Origin: Plectrocnemia conspersa
Lineage: Eukaryota > Arthropoda > Insecta > Trichoptera > Polycentropodidae
DNA: 64,000 nucleotides
Reading direction: 5' to 3'
NCBI GenBank assembly: GCA_009617715.1
Contig: VTFK01000457.1
Location: forward strand, 186,001-250,000
The first letter of the stretch is position 1; each line of letters begins with the position of its first letter. The position numbers and the translations under genes are program-made. Positions 11,721 through 21,960 of this stretch are shown one piece after another. Below the pieces are notes generated by a model. That model had not been told where the DNA came from and did not search any database. It saw nothing but the letters and a program-made list of their open reading frames with translations.

Positions 11721-13015
11721 TCTTAGAAATTTAATTTAACTTATGTTGTTTCATTCCACGCAATAATTAACTGTACTCATTCTTTGCGCTGGCTTTATAA
11801 TTAAATAAATTAATTGATATAATTTTCAAGTGTGGAACTTGAAACGAGATAATCATTTGCCTAAAGTGGTTATTTTACAATGTAAATTATTTGTTCCCAA
11901 CGATGTATTTTAATAACATACGAATAACGTATAAATGTATTAGGTAAATATGTACATATGTACATATCTTTCAAGAGATTAAATTAAACTATTTTATCAA
12001 CTTTATGTTTAACTTGTATTATAATATTTAAAAGCATAATTTTTTATATTTATACTGTATTTGAAAAATATTATAAATCATGCAACTTTTTACGCCTTTC
12101 AAGAGATTATTTGTTTAAAACACTTCTTACTTTATCCAAAAGGTTGAATTTGAGGATCAAACTTTGTATGAAATATGTATCTAAAAGAAAAACAAGTTAT
12201 AATAGGCCAATATTTAAAACGTTTTTGCTACACATTTTTTATATAGTTCATATAATACATTTTTTTTTATATCTAAATAACATGTAAATAAATTACTCCT
12301 ATTTTAATAATTTGTATAATATAAAGTAAGCAATTTATAGCAATTATATTTTGAAACTATTTGACAATAAATATTAACTATTAAAAAATGTAAAATTTCG
12401 ATTCTCTTAAATTAACGTTGGTAAAATAGCAATAAAAAATGTAGAAAAATTTTTAACATTAAATACAATTTTTATAAAACCAGTAATTATGCTAGTTATA
12501 TATTATCGAAAAATATATATAGAATGAATATATTAAAATATTTTAATTTAAGTCTTATTGCATTATTGAAACCCGACTTTTTCCATTAATTTTGATTGTC
12601 CTAGGAATTAAATTATATAAATTCACAGCTTCGTAAAATAATTATATTCTATCTATTGTATTTTTTATAATTTTTTTTTCTATATATTGTTAATTTAATT
12701 AATAATTTATTGCTGAATAGTTACAGTACTTTGAGTTTAATTTAAACTACTTTCATTGCCTATTGGAATTTTTTTTAACAACGTCTTTTCTAATTTATCA
12801 GGCACATATAATATCGTTAGTTAATATTTAAAGTAATATAATGTACTACTATATTTATTTTTTGTTGTATTTAAACTTCACACATATCTTATCGTAAATA
12901 TAATATCTATGTTTTTATATATATATATATATTTTAAAATGCAATTACAATTTTTAAAATATAATTTTTATTTATTAAGACATTATCTACTATTTTTTGA
13001 TATTAATAATTATAG
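11721..13015. other. Very AT-rich DNA, no gene seen
   Basis: Long A and T runs with a (TA)n stretch at 12917-12932. Nothing else could be supported. Confidence 0.55.
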
Positions 13016-13019
13016 ATTT

Positions 13020-13790
13020 ACTTTTGAAAACCGGTTGATAATTACGTAGTGTAGGAGGTCTTTCTTTTTATTGTAAAAGTGGTCGTTATGGTGATCTCTA
13101 AGTTGTGAATATTGGCGCAGGTTGTTGAAAACCCCCTCAATCAAAACAAGTGGTTTGAAAAATATTTATATAAAAAAATATTCTTTGTGAATTTAAGTGA
13201 TTTAATTTTTACAGTAGTTAAACAACTCGAGCTCTTATATTCTTATAAGGAAGAACAAAGACTGCTTTTCGGACATTCACTGGCTTTTCCTTCATTTCGC
13301 CAAATATGAGACCGAAGGGTGCGTTGTAAGGTTAATGGGTCGTGACGAAATCGGAAATATGGAAAAATCAAAATTAGCTACGAAGGGATGGTGGTGAAAA
13401 AAGGGATTTCTGGGTGGAAGGAAATATTGTACATTTCATCCGTCGGGTCTGCTCAAATTACAATATCCATTATCCGTGATCGATTGAACGTCGGTTTTAC
13501 AATAAAGAAGACATTCAATTCATTCAATCTCTCGTTCTCTCTTTCTCTCTCTCAACCCCTATCTCCTACCCATTCTCGAGGCTTCCATTCTGGGCGGAGA
13601 TCTCTTTATTCCGACACATTTGCGTTTTTCACATTTAAATTTGAATACGAAATGAAGTCGCGTACATAGTATGTATATCGGGGGTGGCAATTTTTACTCC
13701 CGCGCCCCGATATAAATAATGTGTAGGTGTGTGTGTGTGTGAGTATTCACTTCATAGACTCGAAAGCGAGCGATAATGCTTGAAAAGATT
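13020..13790. other. GC-richer island with CT tract and GT repeat
   Basis: Holds a pyrimidine tract at 13527-13560 (ctctcgttctctctttctct), GC-rich words (attctgggcggagatctc, cccgcgccccga) and a (GT)n run at 13721-13743. The frames at 13112-13309 and 13388-13669 lack motifs and the second runs through the CT tract. Such tracts occur in insect promoters and enhancers, but there is no gene start to tie it to. Confidence 0.35.
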
Positions 13791-13806
13791 TGCAATATAT
13801 TTTAAA

Positions 13807-13898
13807 GTGTTTATTAGTTGTTATATAAAAATCGCTCATTTTAACATATTAAAAATGTGGTTTAAATGAGCGATTTTTATATAACAAGTAATAAACAC
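13807..13898. repeat. Inverted repeat, 35-bp arms
   Basis: The left arm begins gtgtttattagttgttatat and the right arm ends with its reverse complement; 35 positions pair with one mismatch around a 22-nt AT-rich spacer. Long enough to be a small hairpin element, but no target duplication is evident. Confidence 0.88.
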
Positions 13899-15154
13899 GT
13901 TGCACTTAAGTTATAAGCAATAATAAAACTGTTAATACTAAGTATAGCAACAAATTTAATATATTTCAACGATAAATTTGATCTTAAAAAATATAGGATC
14001 ACTCCTATATATTTTTTTTTTAAATTTTCACACATTAATAAAATATGAATTCTCATCATCCATAGTGTAGATAAAAGTATATAGTGTTAGTATTATACTT
14101 TACAGAACTATGACTCAAATATGCATCATTGTAAAATTATCTGAAACATACGATAATATACATTCAATATCGGTGAAAATAGTATATAGAATTTTAAATA
14201 TATTCCAATGTTATAAATATTTTAGTATAAGTATCCTTGATTATGAGAATAAGTTAAAAACATATTTTTATAAAAAAAACAGCTGTATGTCGTGCATAAA
14301 ATTAGCACTTAAATTTTTAGTTTACTGTAAAATATTAATTAGATAAGCTAGGTAAAAACTGGCAAAATAAGCCTCTTATTTTATAGAACATAAACCTGGT
14401 TATCGTCTCTGTTTGTTAAAAAGCTTTATTTTTTGCGAACAGTTATTGTTATAAACTAATATTTAACTCGTTGAATATTCAACAAAAAAAAAACACTTTC
14501 TTTGAAAATTGTGTAACTCATTAAAGTATAAAATATAAGTTAATAAATTAGCATAATTTAATTGCGTGAAAAATATTATTAAATAATCAAAACTACAATA
14601 ACTTTCTTTACTTAAAATTTTATTTATTAATTTTTACATATGCTATGTCTATATTTATAATAGGTTAATTTATTATTTTTTAGCTTTAGTTTATATTTAA
14701 GAAATGGATGTATTAGGAGCTGTTTGTAAAATGTTTGTAAAAATCATTTTAACCGGTGTTATTTTTATTATTTCATTTTTATGCATTATTTTGAAAAATA
14801 AAGACAACACTTAACTGAGAGTTTCTAAAAAATATTTAAAAATATTATATTTAAACAATAAATAAAAACTTGACAAATATGTTAATTTAAACTATTTATT
14901 ATTTTACATTTATAGGCACAATCTTAAGAATATATTATGTAGTATGTTTCTTGGTTTTTAATTTGTATGTTATACATATGAAAAATCACCACTGATCTGA
15001 AAAGTAAACAAACACTTAACAAATACACGTGTCGTATGAACGCCCGCTGCAAGTGTTTTGCTTCATTAAATTAAGTATATATTCAATTTTCGATACTGTA
15101 AAACTGAAAAAGTTTATATTTTTCAGATGGAATAAATGAAAAGTACACACTATA
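13899..15154. other. AT-rich DNA, no gene seen
   Basis: The plus frame 14110-14346 and minus frame 13877-14059 have no recognisable domains and run through AT-biased sequence. Confidence 0.5.
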
Positions 15155-15200
15155 TTGTAATCAATATGTTTATAGTTAACAATAAACATATTGATTACAA
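15155..15200. repeat. Perfect 18-bp inverted repeat
   Basis: Arms ttgtaatcaatatgttta (15155-15172) and its exact complement (15183-15200) flank a 10-nt spacer. Confidence 0.85.
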
Positions 15201-16004
15201 CAATTTGTTCATTTTTCTTAACAACATAAAAATAGTACCATTTAAAATATAATATACTAGTAATTACAACACCTATATATTTTTAACTATAATATCACAT
15301 TTATTTAAAATTAGTTTGAGGTAGTGTATATTATAATATTGTACACTTTCTATTACACGCTTTCATGTAAGTAAATACCAAATTATTATTAAGTAACTGC
15401 ATGAGATATGTTTTAAAAATATAATAATAATTGTGTCTTTTCTTGGTTAATCTAGACTTAATCTAGACTTTATATGACAATTGTGTTTTTTTTTATATTT
15501 TATCAATCAAACCATATTTTTATAAAGTGTGATTTCCGGTCTTGTAATATTTAATAAAATATGATAAGAATAGGCGTGAGACATAACACAATTTTTAATT
15601 TATATTTTAACAATTACAGTTTATTATCATTACTGTTGTATTTTGCGTGTTTATATTTCATTTATTAGCATTTCACTACTTTTCCAAGTAAAAATATAAC
15701 CAAAATATTTAAGCTATATATTATATTGTAACTTTTTTTGTCAAATAACGTGTTTTAGATGTGTCTGTATGGTAAGCTAATTCAAATATATTTTTCAACT
15801 TTAATATTAGGAAATACTTAAAATGTCAACATATTGTTTTAATATTTTCCTTACATATCTATTACTAAATATCTATAATTCAACTTTCTTATATCTGCAT
15901 TGATATTTATAAAAAATACACTTTAATACTTATTAAAATTAACACTTAATAAATACTATAATATGTAAGATAAAAAATTATCAAAATAAGATAAAAAATT
16001 TCCA
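15201..16004. other. AT-rich DNA, possible tail of the hAT remnant
   Basis: No frame. The 3' part of the transposase pseudogene, including the expected dimerisation domain, would fall here on the minus strand but is not recognisable. Confidence 0.4.
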
Positions 16005-16720
16005 AAATAAATTTTCTTGTTGTTTTCATCACAAAAAATCGCAAATTTCCCTTCAACTTTTAAAGCCTTTAAAATAAAAATTGCAAGGGATATCTAACGC
16101 ACCTCACAATAGTATAAAAGTAAGGTTTATTTGCATCTCATATCTTCACACAACTTTCCTAAAGATGTAGTTTTAAAGAACTGTTTTTGATAAAATTATA
16201 ACTTTTGTGAAACATTTTTTGACACAATAGCTGTTATGTAATGCATGCAGTGCATCCAAATAAATTCAGGTGCTCAATTTAAAAATTATGCTTAAAGATA
16301 TGCTGCGTCTTCTAACATTGACTACGAATCCAATGCAGTTATTACACTTTGTCATTTTTATAAAAAGTATGAATAACATTAAAAATTATTTTCTGTACAT
16401 ATCGAATATATGCAATTAAATAAGCATCCTTAGCTACAAATGATGTATCATTTACTTATATTGCAGATTTTGTAAGTACGCTAGTAAGTTGAGACTTTAA
16501 TTGATCGCCAAGTTTTACAGATATAGCATAAATTTTCCTTACAACTGCATTATCAGTAGGCATTATTTGTTTTGCATATGATTCGCATTCCATTATTATA
16601 ATTAAGTCAGTAGCTGCTGGGTAAACAAACTTTTCTTTTATTGTATTTGGTGTTTTTTTTTTACATTTTGCAACTCTGTATAAAACTTGTTATGATGCTA
16701 GCAATTTCTGTGATATGACT
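16005..16720 (-). pseudogene. Dead hAT transposase (FAM200/ZBED5/SCAND3-like)
   Basis: Minus-strand segments follow the order of this hAT transposase group. ISQKLLAS (about 16694-16717) leads to RVAKCKKKTPNTIKEKF, then YPAATDLIIIMECESYAKQ, then LGDQLKSQLTSVLTKS, then VAKDAYLIAYIRYV. After a frameshift come APEFIWMHCMHYITAIVSKN (about 16210-16275) and KLCEDM (about 16145-16160). In the family, the block before VAKDAYL is FALQLDESTD with the first catalytic Asp; here the Gln codon is a TAA stop and the Asp is Asn, so the enzyme is dead. Several other stops and frameshifts follow. The N-terminal BED finger and C-terminal dimerisation domain are absent or unrecognisable. Intact relatives excise and insert DNA transposons; some are domesticated in animals. 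This copy looks like an old fossil. Confidence 0.85.
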
Positions 16721-17107
16721 ATAATCAATACCTATTATCTTATGGAAAAAACTTGATTATGGTAGTATATTTAATTAAATTAAGTATAAGTGTTTTAATA
16801 TCTAAAACTAATTATTAAACATATATTTATTAGGAAATTTACAATTTAGTAGCTTTAATATATTAAAAACTGATTTTTTAAACCTCAAGACTTTACAGTG
16901 CTTTGAATGATGCTACAACTGCTTCGAGCTCCGCAAACTAAACAATTTATTTTTATACGTAAATAGTAAATAAGTGCTTCAAATAAGCTGTTAGTATAAT
17001 GTTTGTAGAGTTAAAGAGCTTGCTAGGCAATTAAAGTCAGTCACGCATTAAAATTAATCGCAGAAAACGTAGAATTGGGCTCACAGATATTTTAGATACA
17101 ATATGTA
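16721..17107. other. AT-rich DNA, no gene seen
   Basis: The start of the hAT gene would be here on the minus strand, but no BED finger pattern could be read. Confidence 0.4.
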
Positions 17108-17139
17108 AGAGTAACGAACAACAATTTGTTCGTTACTCT
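17108..17139. repeat. Perfect 14-bp hairpin
   Basis: agagtaacgaacaa (17108-17121) pairs exactly with 17126-17139 across a 4-nt loop. Confidence 0.85.
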
Positions 17140-17629
17140 CACTTTTTTATTGAATGCTTCAACATATTATAGATAAATTTCTAATTAAAATGATTAATCT
17201 TTAGTAGCTTTACGAAATTATTAAAAAAATATGATTTTTTGAATTGTTAAGAATGTGTAAAAATTTTTTTTTTATATTATTTATTATTTTATTTTTACGT
17301 TTTCTAATATTGCTTTCGTTTCTCTGGCCTAGAGGCTTATAAAAGTAAAGGTCCCCTGCTGCAAATGATTTGCTTAAAAAACGATTTGTGCTTTAGCGTC
17401 ATTATTACCATTAAAAAATCAATTGACAAAAGTGTAAAATAAATGTTTATAAACATAAGTAGAACAAACAAACAAAAACACTTTCAATGTTTTTATGATG
17501 TAGTGAATATTTGTGTTCATAACTCGGTTTATATTTTTGGAAAAGTCCGAGAATCTTTCTCTATATATATGTATTTATGTATGTATGTAGATGGATTGTA
17601 TGAACACACTATATACAGATACTCTGAAC
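17140..17629. other. AT-rich DNA, no gene seen
   Basis: The plus frame 17443-17646 is chance-like, with repeated Tyr and Ile codons over TATG-type repeats. Confidence 0.45.
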
Positions 17630-17900
17630 ACCTTCGCGGTTGTTGATCGGAACCGTGTTAGTATACGGGAGGGCTTTCAAAGTTGTCGGCAATATTTGCA
17701 TAAAATTTCCAAGTTGGCAAGATTGTGCCCATACGGGGTGGAGGCTTATTGAACCATCACCTCTCTCATCCCGGCGGTGTTCCGCGAAGCGCTGTTGGTA
17801 TTTTTTCCAAAGTTTATCCTCACTTTATGAGAAAAAGTGAGTGGATGATGTCTGCGCGTAGGCGCCGTGGGGCCAAGACAGGGATGCGTAACATTTTTCT
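17630..17900. other. GC-richer island, candidate regulatory sequence
   Basis: Words such as cccggcggtgttccgcgaag and gcgtaggcgccgtgggg stand out from the flanks. Two overlapping plus frames (17640-17840, 17725-17925) cross it without motifs, which argues against coding. Confidence 0.35.
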
Positions 17901-18168
17901 ATTGACAATCGTTACTTGTAAATAAAAAAAATATTACATAAAGAGCTTCTTTTTAACTTTTAAGGGTTTCGCCTTTTCCCTACCGCTAACCAATAAAAAG
18001 TTTTTGTTGTGACTTCATGCGCTGTTATTAAGATTATTCAGTAAAAATTTAAATAGGCAGCATATTTTTGGTAAAAAGTTTGTAAGTGTATTTAAAAAGT
18101 AGAGATACAAAGTCCAAAAAATATATAAAAATTTCATTTAGGAATTGACTTGAAAAATTTCTTTGATT

Positions 18169-18217
18169 TTCGATAGCTTAATCATAAAACTATTTTTTTT
18201 ATGATTAAGTTATCGAA
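18169..18217. repeat. Inverted repeat, 21-bp arms
   Basis: Arms 18169-18189 and 18197-18217 pair with one mismatch around a 7-nt T-rich loop. Confidence 0.85.
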
Positions 18218-18585
18218 TCTATTTTATAATCTTAATAATAAAAATAAATTTTTAAATAATACTAATACAATTTCCATCATTAGTATGAAATATGTTATTC
18301 AATTAAATGCGGGTAATAGTTTTTCTAGTTATCAATGTAAAAGTAATATTATATAATAAAATATTATATTGTTTGGATTAAATATAAGTCGTTGAACAAG
18401 TAGCGTTCAAGCAATCGGCTTTTGGACAATAAATTGTCTTGGGTCGTATTTTTTATGTTTTTATGAATATTTTAGAGATACAATTTCGCAAATGAAAATT
18501 GTATTATAATAAATAATTTTGGTATTAAAATAGGCTGACTAAAAATTAAATTAAATATTAATATCATTTATTTTAGTGTATATGA
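18218..18585. other. AT-rich DNA, no gene seen
   Basis: No reading frame or repeat structure recognised. Confidence 0.5.
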
Positions 18586-18589
18586 AAGT

Positions 18590-19470
18590 TCTAGCTTTTC
18601 TCTAAGAGTAGCTCGTAGCTCGTGTGCCAACAGTTGTATACCGCCAATTTATGCGTTACTTTTATACCTTTTTTTATTTTATTTCTCCTTCATATAACAC
18701 ATTTTTACTTATAAATGCCCCAGCGATATCGCAAAAAATACTGTTTGGCCTGTGATGGATCTGCATAGGAACACTCTGATGAAAAATTCATCCCGCGAGA
18801 TGGAAAAGTGAAATGTTGATGAAATATTAAAAAAGAAGCAATTCACGACGAAGAGCGTATTGAGTCAACATCGAACGTCTTTTATTCGCCTTTATTTGTC
18901 ATTTGTAGGCACACGAGCACCTTTCTCCACCTACCCACACCCCAAAATCCAAAAATTCCTTTTCCGAAACTTTTCCGCGCCCGTTATTATACTTTTTTCG
19001 CTCTCCATCCGGATATTATATTACAATCGTCGTGTGTTTACGTGACGCGTAATATTTCTTATTCTTCCCCGTGGCGCTTTCCCTTTAGTTGTTTGCGTCT
19101 TAGGAAATAGTTTCAATAAGATTGCGTTATTAATGCGTTCTGTCAGTGTTTAGGTCGCGGACTTATCTAAAATTAAAATCCCCATCGTGCGAAATTAAGT
19201 CACGCGAGGTAAAAGTTTGGCTTACCGATTGTGGTTTTAATTAACAAAATGTGGTACATAAATTGAATTTCTTAAATAGATGTATAATATATTAAAAATA
19301 TATATTAAATGTCAGAACTAACATAAGACGTCATTATTTCACCGCTGAATCTTTGAGATAAGATGCACAATACTGAGACTGCGTTCGCTGTGTGTGCGAA
19401 ATTATTAGGCTTTCGTAAATTTCCCAAGGGTTGCAAAGTGAGGATGGGGTGGTTTTTTTGACGTTTAAAA
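18590..19470. other. Large GC-richer island, candidate regulatory sequence
   Basis: One of the longest islands. It mixes pyrimidine-rich words (ctttctccacctacccacac), CpG words (cttttccgcgcccg, gtttacgtgacgcg) and homeodomain-type TTAATTAAC near 19238. The plus frame 18860-19045 is not supported by any motif. Confidence 0.35.
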
Positions 19471-20184
19471 ATATATGAAAAAATTTATGAAAGCGATTTT
19501 ATTGTATTATATAATATATTTTCGGTTTTTTGCTAGTAATATATTATTGAATCTATTGTTATCTATTATTTAAACATCGCTTTGAGTTAGAGACATATAT
19601 GTTATACATGAATGAATGTAATCCGGATTTCATTTGTGACATAAGGAAATTTAATTTTCTTATAATACATTGCAAACAATAAAGCATTAATGCTGCAGTG
19701 AAAAAATAAAATACTCGATGGTAATAATTTTTTTACAGAACGTTCTGTTATAATTTTAAGAGGAGCACAATTAAAAATACTATAATGTAGATAGGTACTT
19801 GGATAAAAGTTCAAAATAAAATCAATTGTAATTCAAACATTATATTTTAATATGTTATAAAGGGTAGGAAAAAAGTGTCAAGGTATTTATTTTTATAAAA
19901 AATTAAAGTTGTAAATTTTGTGAGATAATTTTTAGGTAGTTTACAATATTAATTGTTATATATACGTAACGTTGTCATAGTATTGTCTACGTATGAGAAA
20001 CCTAATCATCTCCGAAGATTGGGTTGAACTCTAGATTCTAGATTAGAGTTGACGTGAAGGGGAAAGCGGCTGATTTCTTAGTCTTCTATGTCTCTGTCGA
20101 TAGTCGTCATAGCTACACTAAGTGGGAGTTTGAATATTTTTTTTTGTATTCCATGTTAGGGATATCCTGTCAAAGTTTTAACCA
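19471..20184. other. AT-rich DNA, no gene seen
   Basis: A small GC-richer patch near 20040-20130 precedes Jockey copy B. The minus frame 19602-19814 is motif-free. Confidence 0.45.
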
Positions 20185-21547
20185 GCACGATATACCAGTA
20201 GTGCAGTCGGTGACTTATACAAAAAAGACGCCGATTTTAATATGAAAAAAAGTTCTGGTCTTTTATTATTAGATATGGAAAAGGCTTTTGATACAGTATG
20301 GCATGATGGGTTAATGTATAAACTTTTAAAATATGGAACTCCCTATTACATTATTCACATGTTACGGTCTTACCTGAAAAATCGAAGCTATGTTGTTTCG
20401 CTAAATAATACATTTTCGACGCCGCGTAAAATACCAGCTGGTGTTCCTCAAGGAAGTATACTTGGCCCGTTTCTCTTCATTCTATATACTAATGATATTC
20501 CAATGGTAAAAAATACTAAACTCTCAATGTACGCTGACGACACTGCAATCCTTACTAGTTCTTATGGTCTTAAACCTATTGCAGTCAAACTTCAAAAAAT
20601 ATTTTATGAAATGGAGAATTAAAATTAATCAAGACAAAACAGAAGCTATAATATTCACTAAGCGTAGACAACCCTTGCCTGCACCCATTAAAAGTGAACA
20701 AGGGCATAACATTGAATGGAGAGCGAACGTTAAATACCTGGGTATACACCTGGACTCCAGACTAAAATTCAATAAACATATAACTGAACTCCGGTCGAAA
20801 GGGCTAAAATCAATATTTAATAGAAAAAGTACGCTTACAATAAAAAATAAAATTCTAGTCTATAGACAATTAATCAGACCTGTTTTAACTTACGCTTGTT
20901 CAGTGTGGAGTAACGCGAGTAATAGTAATTTTAATAAACTTCAAGTAATCCAAAATAAAGCCATAAAAATAATTTATAATACACCGTTTAATACTAACCT
21001 TAAAAAACTCCACACCAAACATTTAATTCCTACCATTAAAGAATACTGTTATTATCAAACCGAAAAATACTATAAAAAAATCTCGCGAGACCACACAAAC
21101 TCACTAATTTCAAGAATCGGTGATTACGACAAAGCAAAACTTAAATTTAAATACAAACATAAAATGCCTAAGCACATATTGCTTTGATTCAGTTAAGCTC
21201 ATCGCAGTGTCATCAGTTTCAGGTCTACAGGGCTAGGTTTATTTACCTTTGTATGTGTTTTATTTTGTATATTATGTATTTTGTATAATTTGTTTTTCTC
21301 ATCTGCTTCATTCTTTTCCAAAAATTTTTTTTTTTATTTTTATTTTTAAAATTTGTAAAAGGTTTTATGTATTTTCCCTTTAATTTAGTATACTCTCGTA
21401 TAATTTATTATTCTTTTTATGTTATTGTATAACTCAACAAATTGTAAACAATGTAAATAGTTATGAACCAGTATTGTGCATTTAATATATCTGTATGCTA
21501 TTTTACCTATGTCTATTTAAGAAATAAACTTTTATAAAAAAAAAAAA
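20185..21547 (+). mobile_element. Jockey LINE, 5'-truncated copy B
   Basis: Ends at a poly-A run (about 21536-21547) and begins somewhere near 20185, inside the RT gene, so ORF1 and endonuclease are missing. The 3' untranslated part (21188-21535) matches copy A read backwards. It sits directly against SINE-like sequence at 21551, which suggests insertion at or beside that repeat. The exact 5' junction is uncertain because no full-length copy is available for comparison. Confidence 0.92.
20215..21187 (+). pseudogene. Jockey reverse transcriptase, C-terminal two-thirds (copy B)
   Basis: RT motifs appear in order: DMEKAFDTVWHDGL (about 20272-20313, first catalytic Asp), then AGVPQGSILGPFLF (about 20437-20478), then MYADDTAIL (about 20527-20555, the catalytic Asp pair), then KINQDKTEAIIF, VKYLGIHLDSRLKF and the C-terminal tail YKHKMPKHILL with a stop at 21185-21187. 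Relative to copy A, a 20-nt deletion near 20600 between short A-runs removes SLEN-type codons and shifts the frame, so the ORF is split into 20242-20622 and 20564-21187. An 18-nt in-frame segment present in A is also missing near 20807. All catalytic residues survive, but the frameshift and truncation make the gene non-functional. Confidence 0.92.
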
Positions 21548-21550
21548 TAC

Positions 21551-21725
21551 CAAAAAAGACCTGGGTTCAAATCCAGTATAAACCTTTGTGTTTTTATTAG
21601 TTGTTACGTGTCTAGGTGTAATGAATTGAAATGAGTGAAATTATATTATTAAAATTCTGATCGATCATCACAGATAAAATTTTTATAAATTTTCTTATTA
21701 TTAGTTGAGTTTAATATTTATTAAA
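21551..21725 (+). repeat. tRNA-derived SINE-like repeat, 5'-truncated copy
   Basis: Begins with gacctgggttcaaatccag, whose ggttcaaatcc matches the pol III B-box, followed by a body with attctgatcgatcatcac. The body is shared with 36845-36990 (ttccgattgatcatgat). It directly follows the poly-A of Jockey copy B. Confidence 0.6.
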
Positions 21726-21730
21726 AAAAA

Positions 21731-21960
21731 CTTTGGCTTGGTAACCCGAGGGGTGCGACTTCGCAGCCAATAAGACCCAGGTTAAAACTAGTGAGAATTT
21801 TATTAGATTATATTACATGTTGAATAATTATTACAAATTGATAAGACTTGTATAATGAATTCATACATATTAAGACTTATCGAAACTATTTATTAATTTT
21901 AAAAACAATATAGCATTGGGTGTTTAAGACTTTGAAGTATTATAACTTGGTATGCAGTAA
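21731..21960 (+). repeat. tRNA-derived SINE-like repeat, copy with head region
   Basis: The head tggcttggtaacccgagg resembles a pol III A-box. It runs on through gggtgcgacttcgcagccaa to gacccaggttaaaac, a decayed B-box equivalent to gacctgggttcaaatc in the preceding copy. The two copies form a head-to-tail pair. The 3' limit is a guess. Confidence 0.55.

Noticed and set aside
21558..21576. Functional tRNA gene (B-box ggttcaaatcc)
   Set aside because: No acceptor, D or anticodon stem can be built around it. It is explained by a SINE-like repeat.
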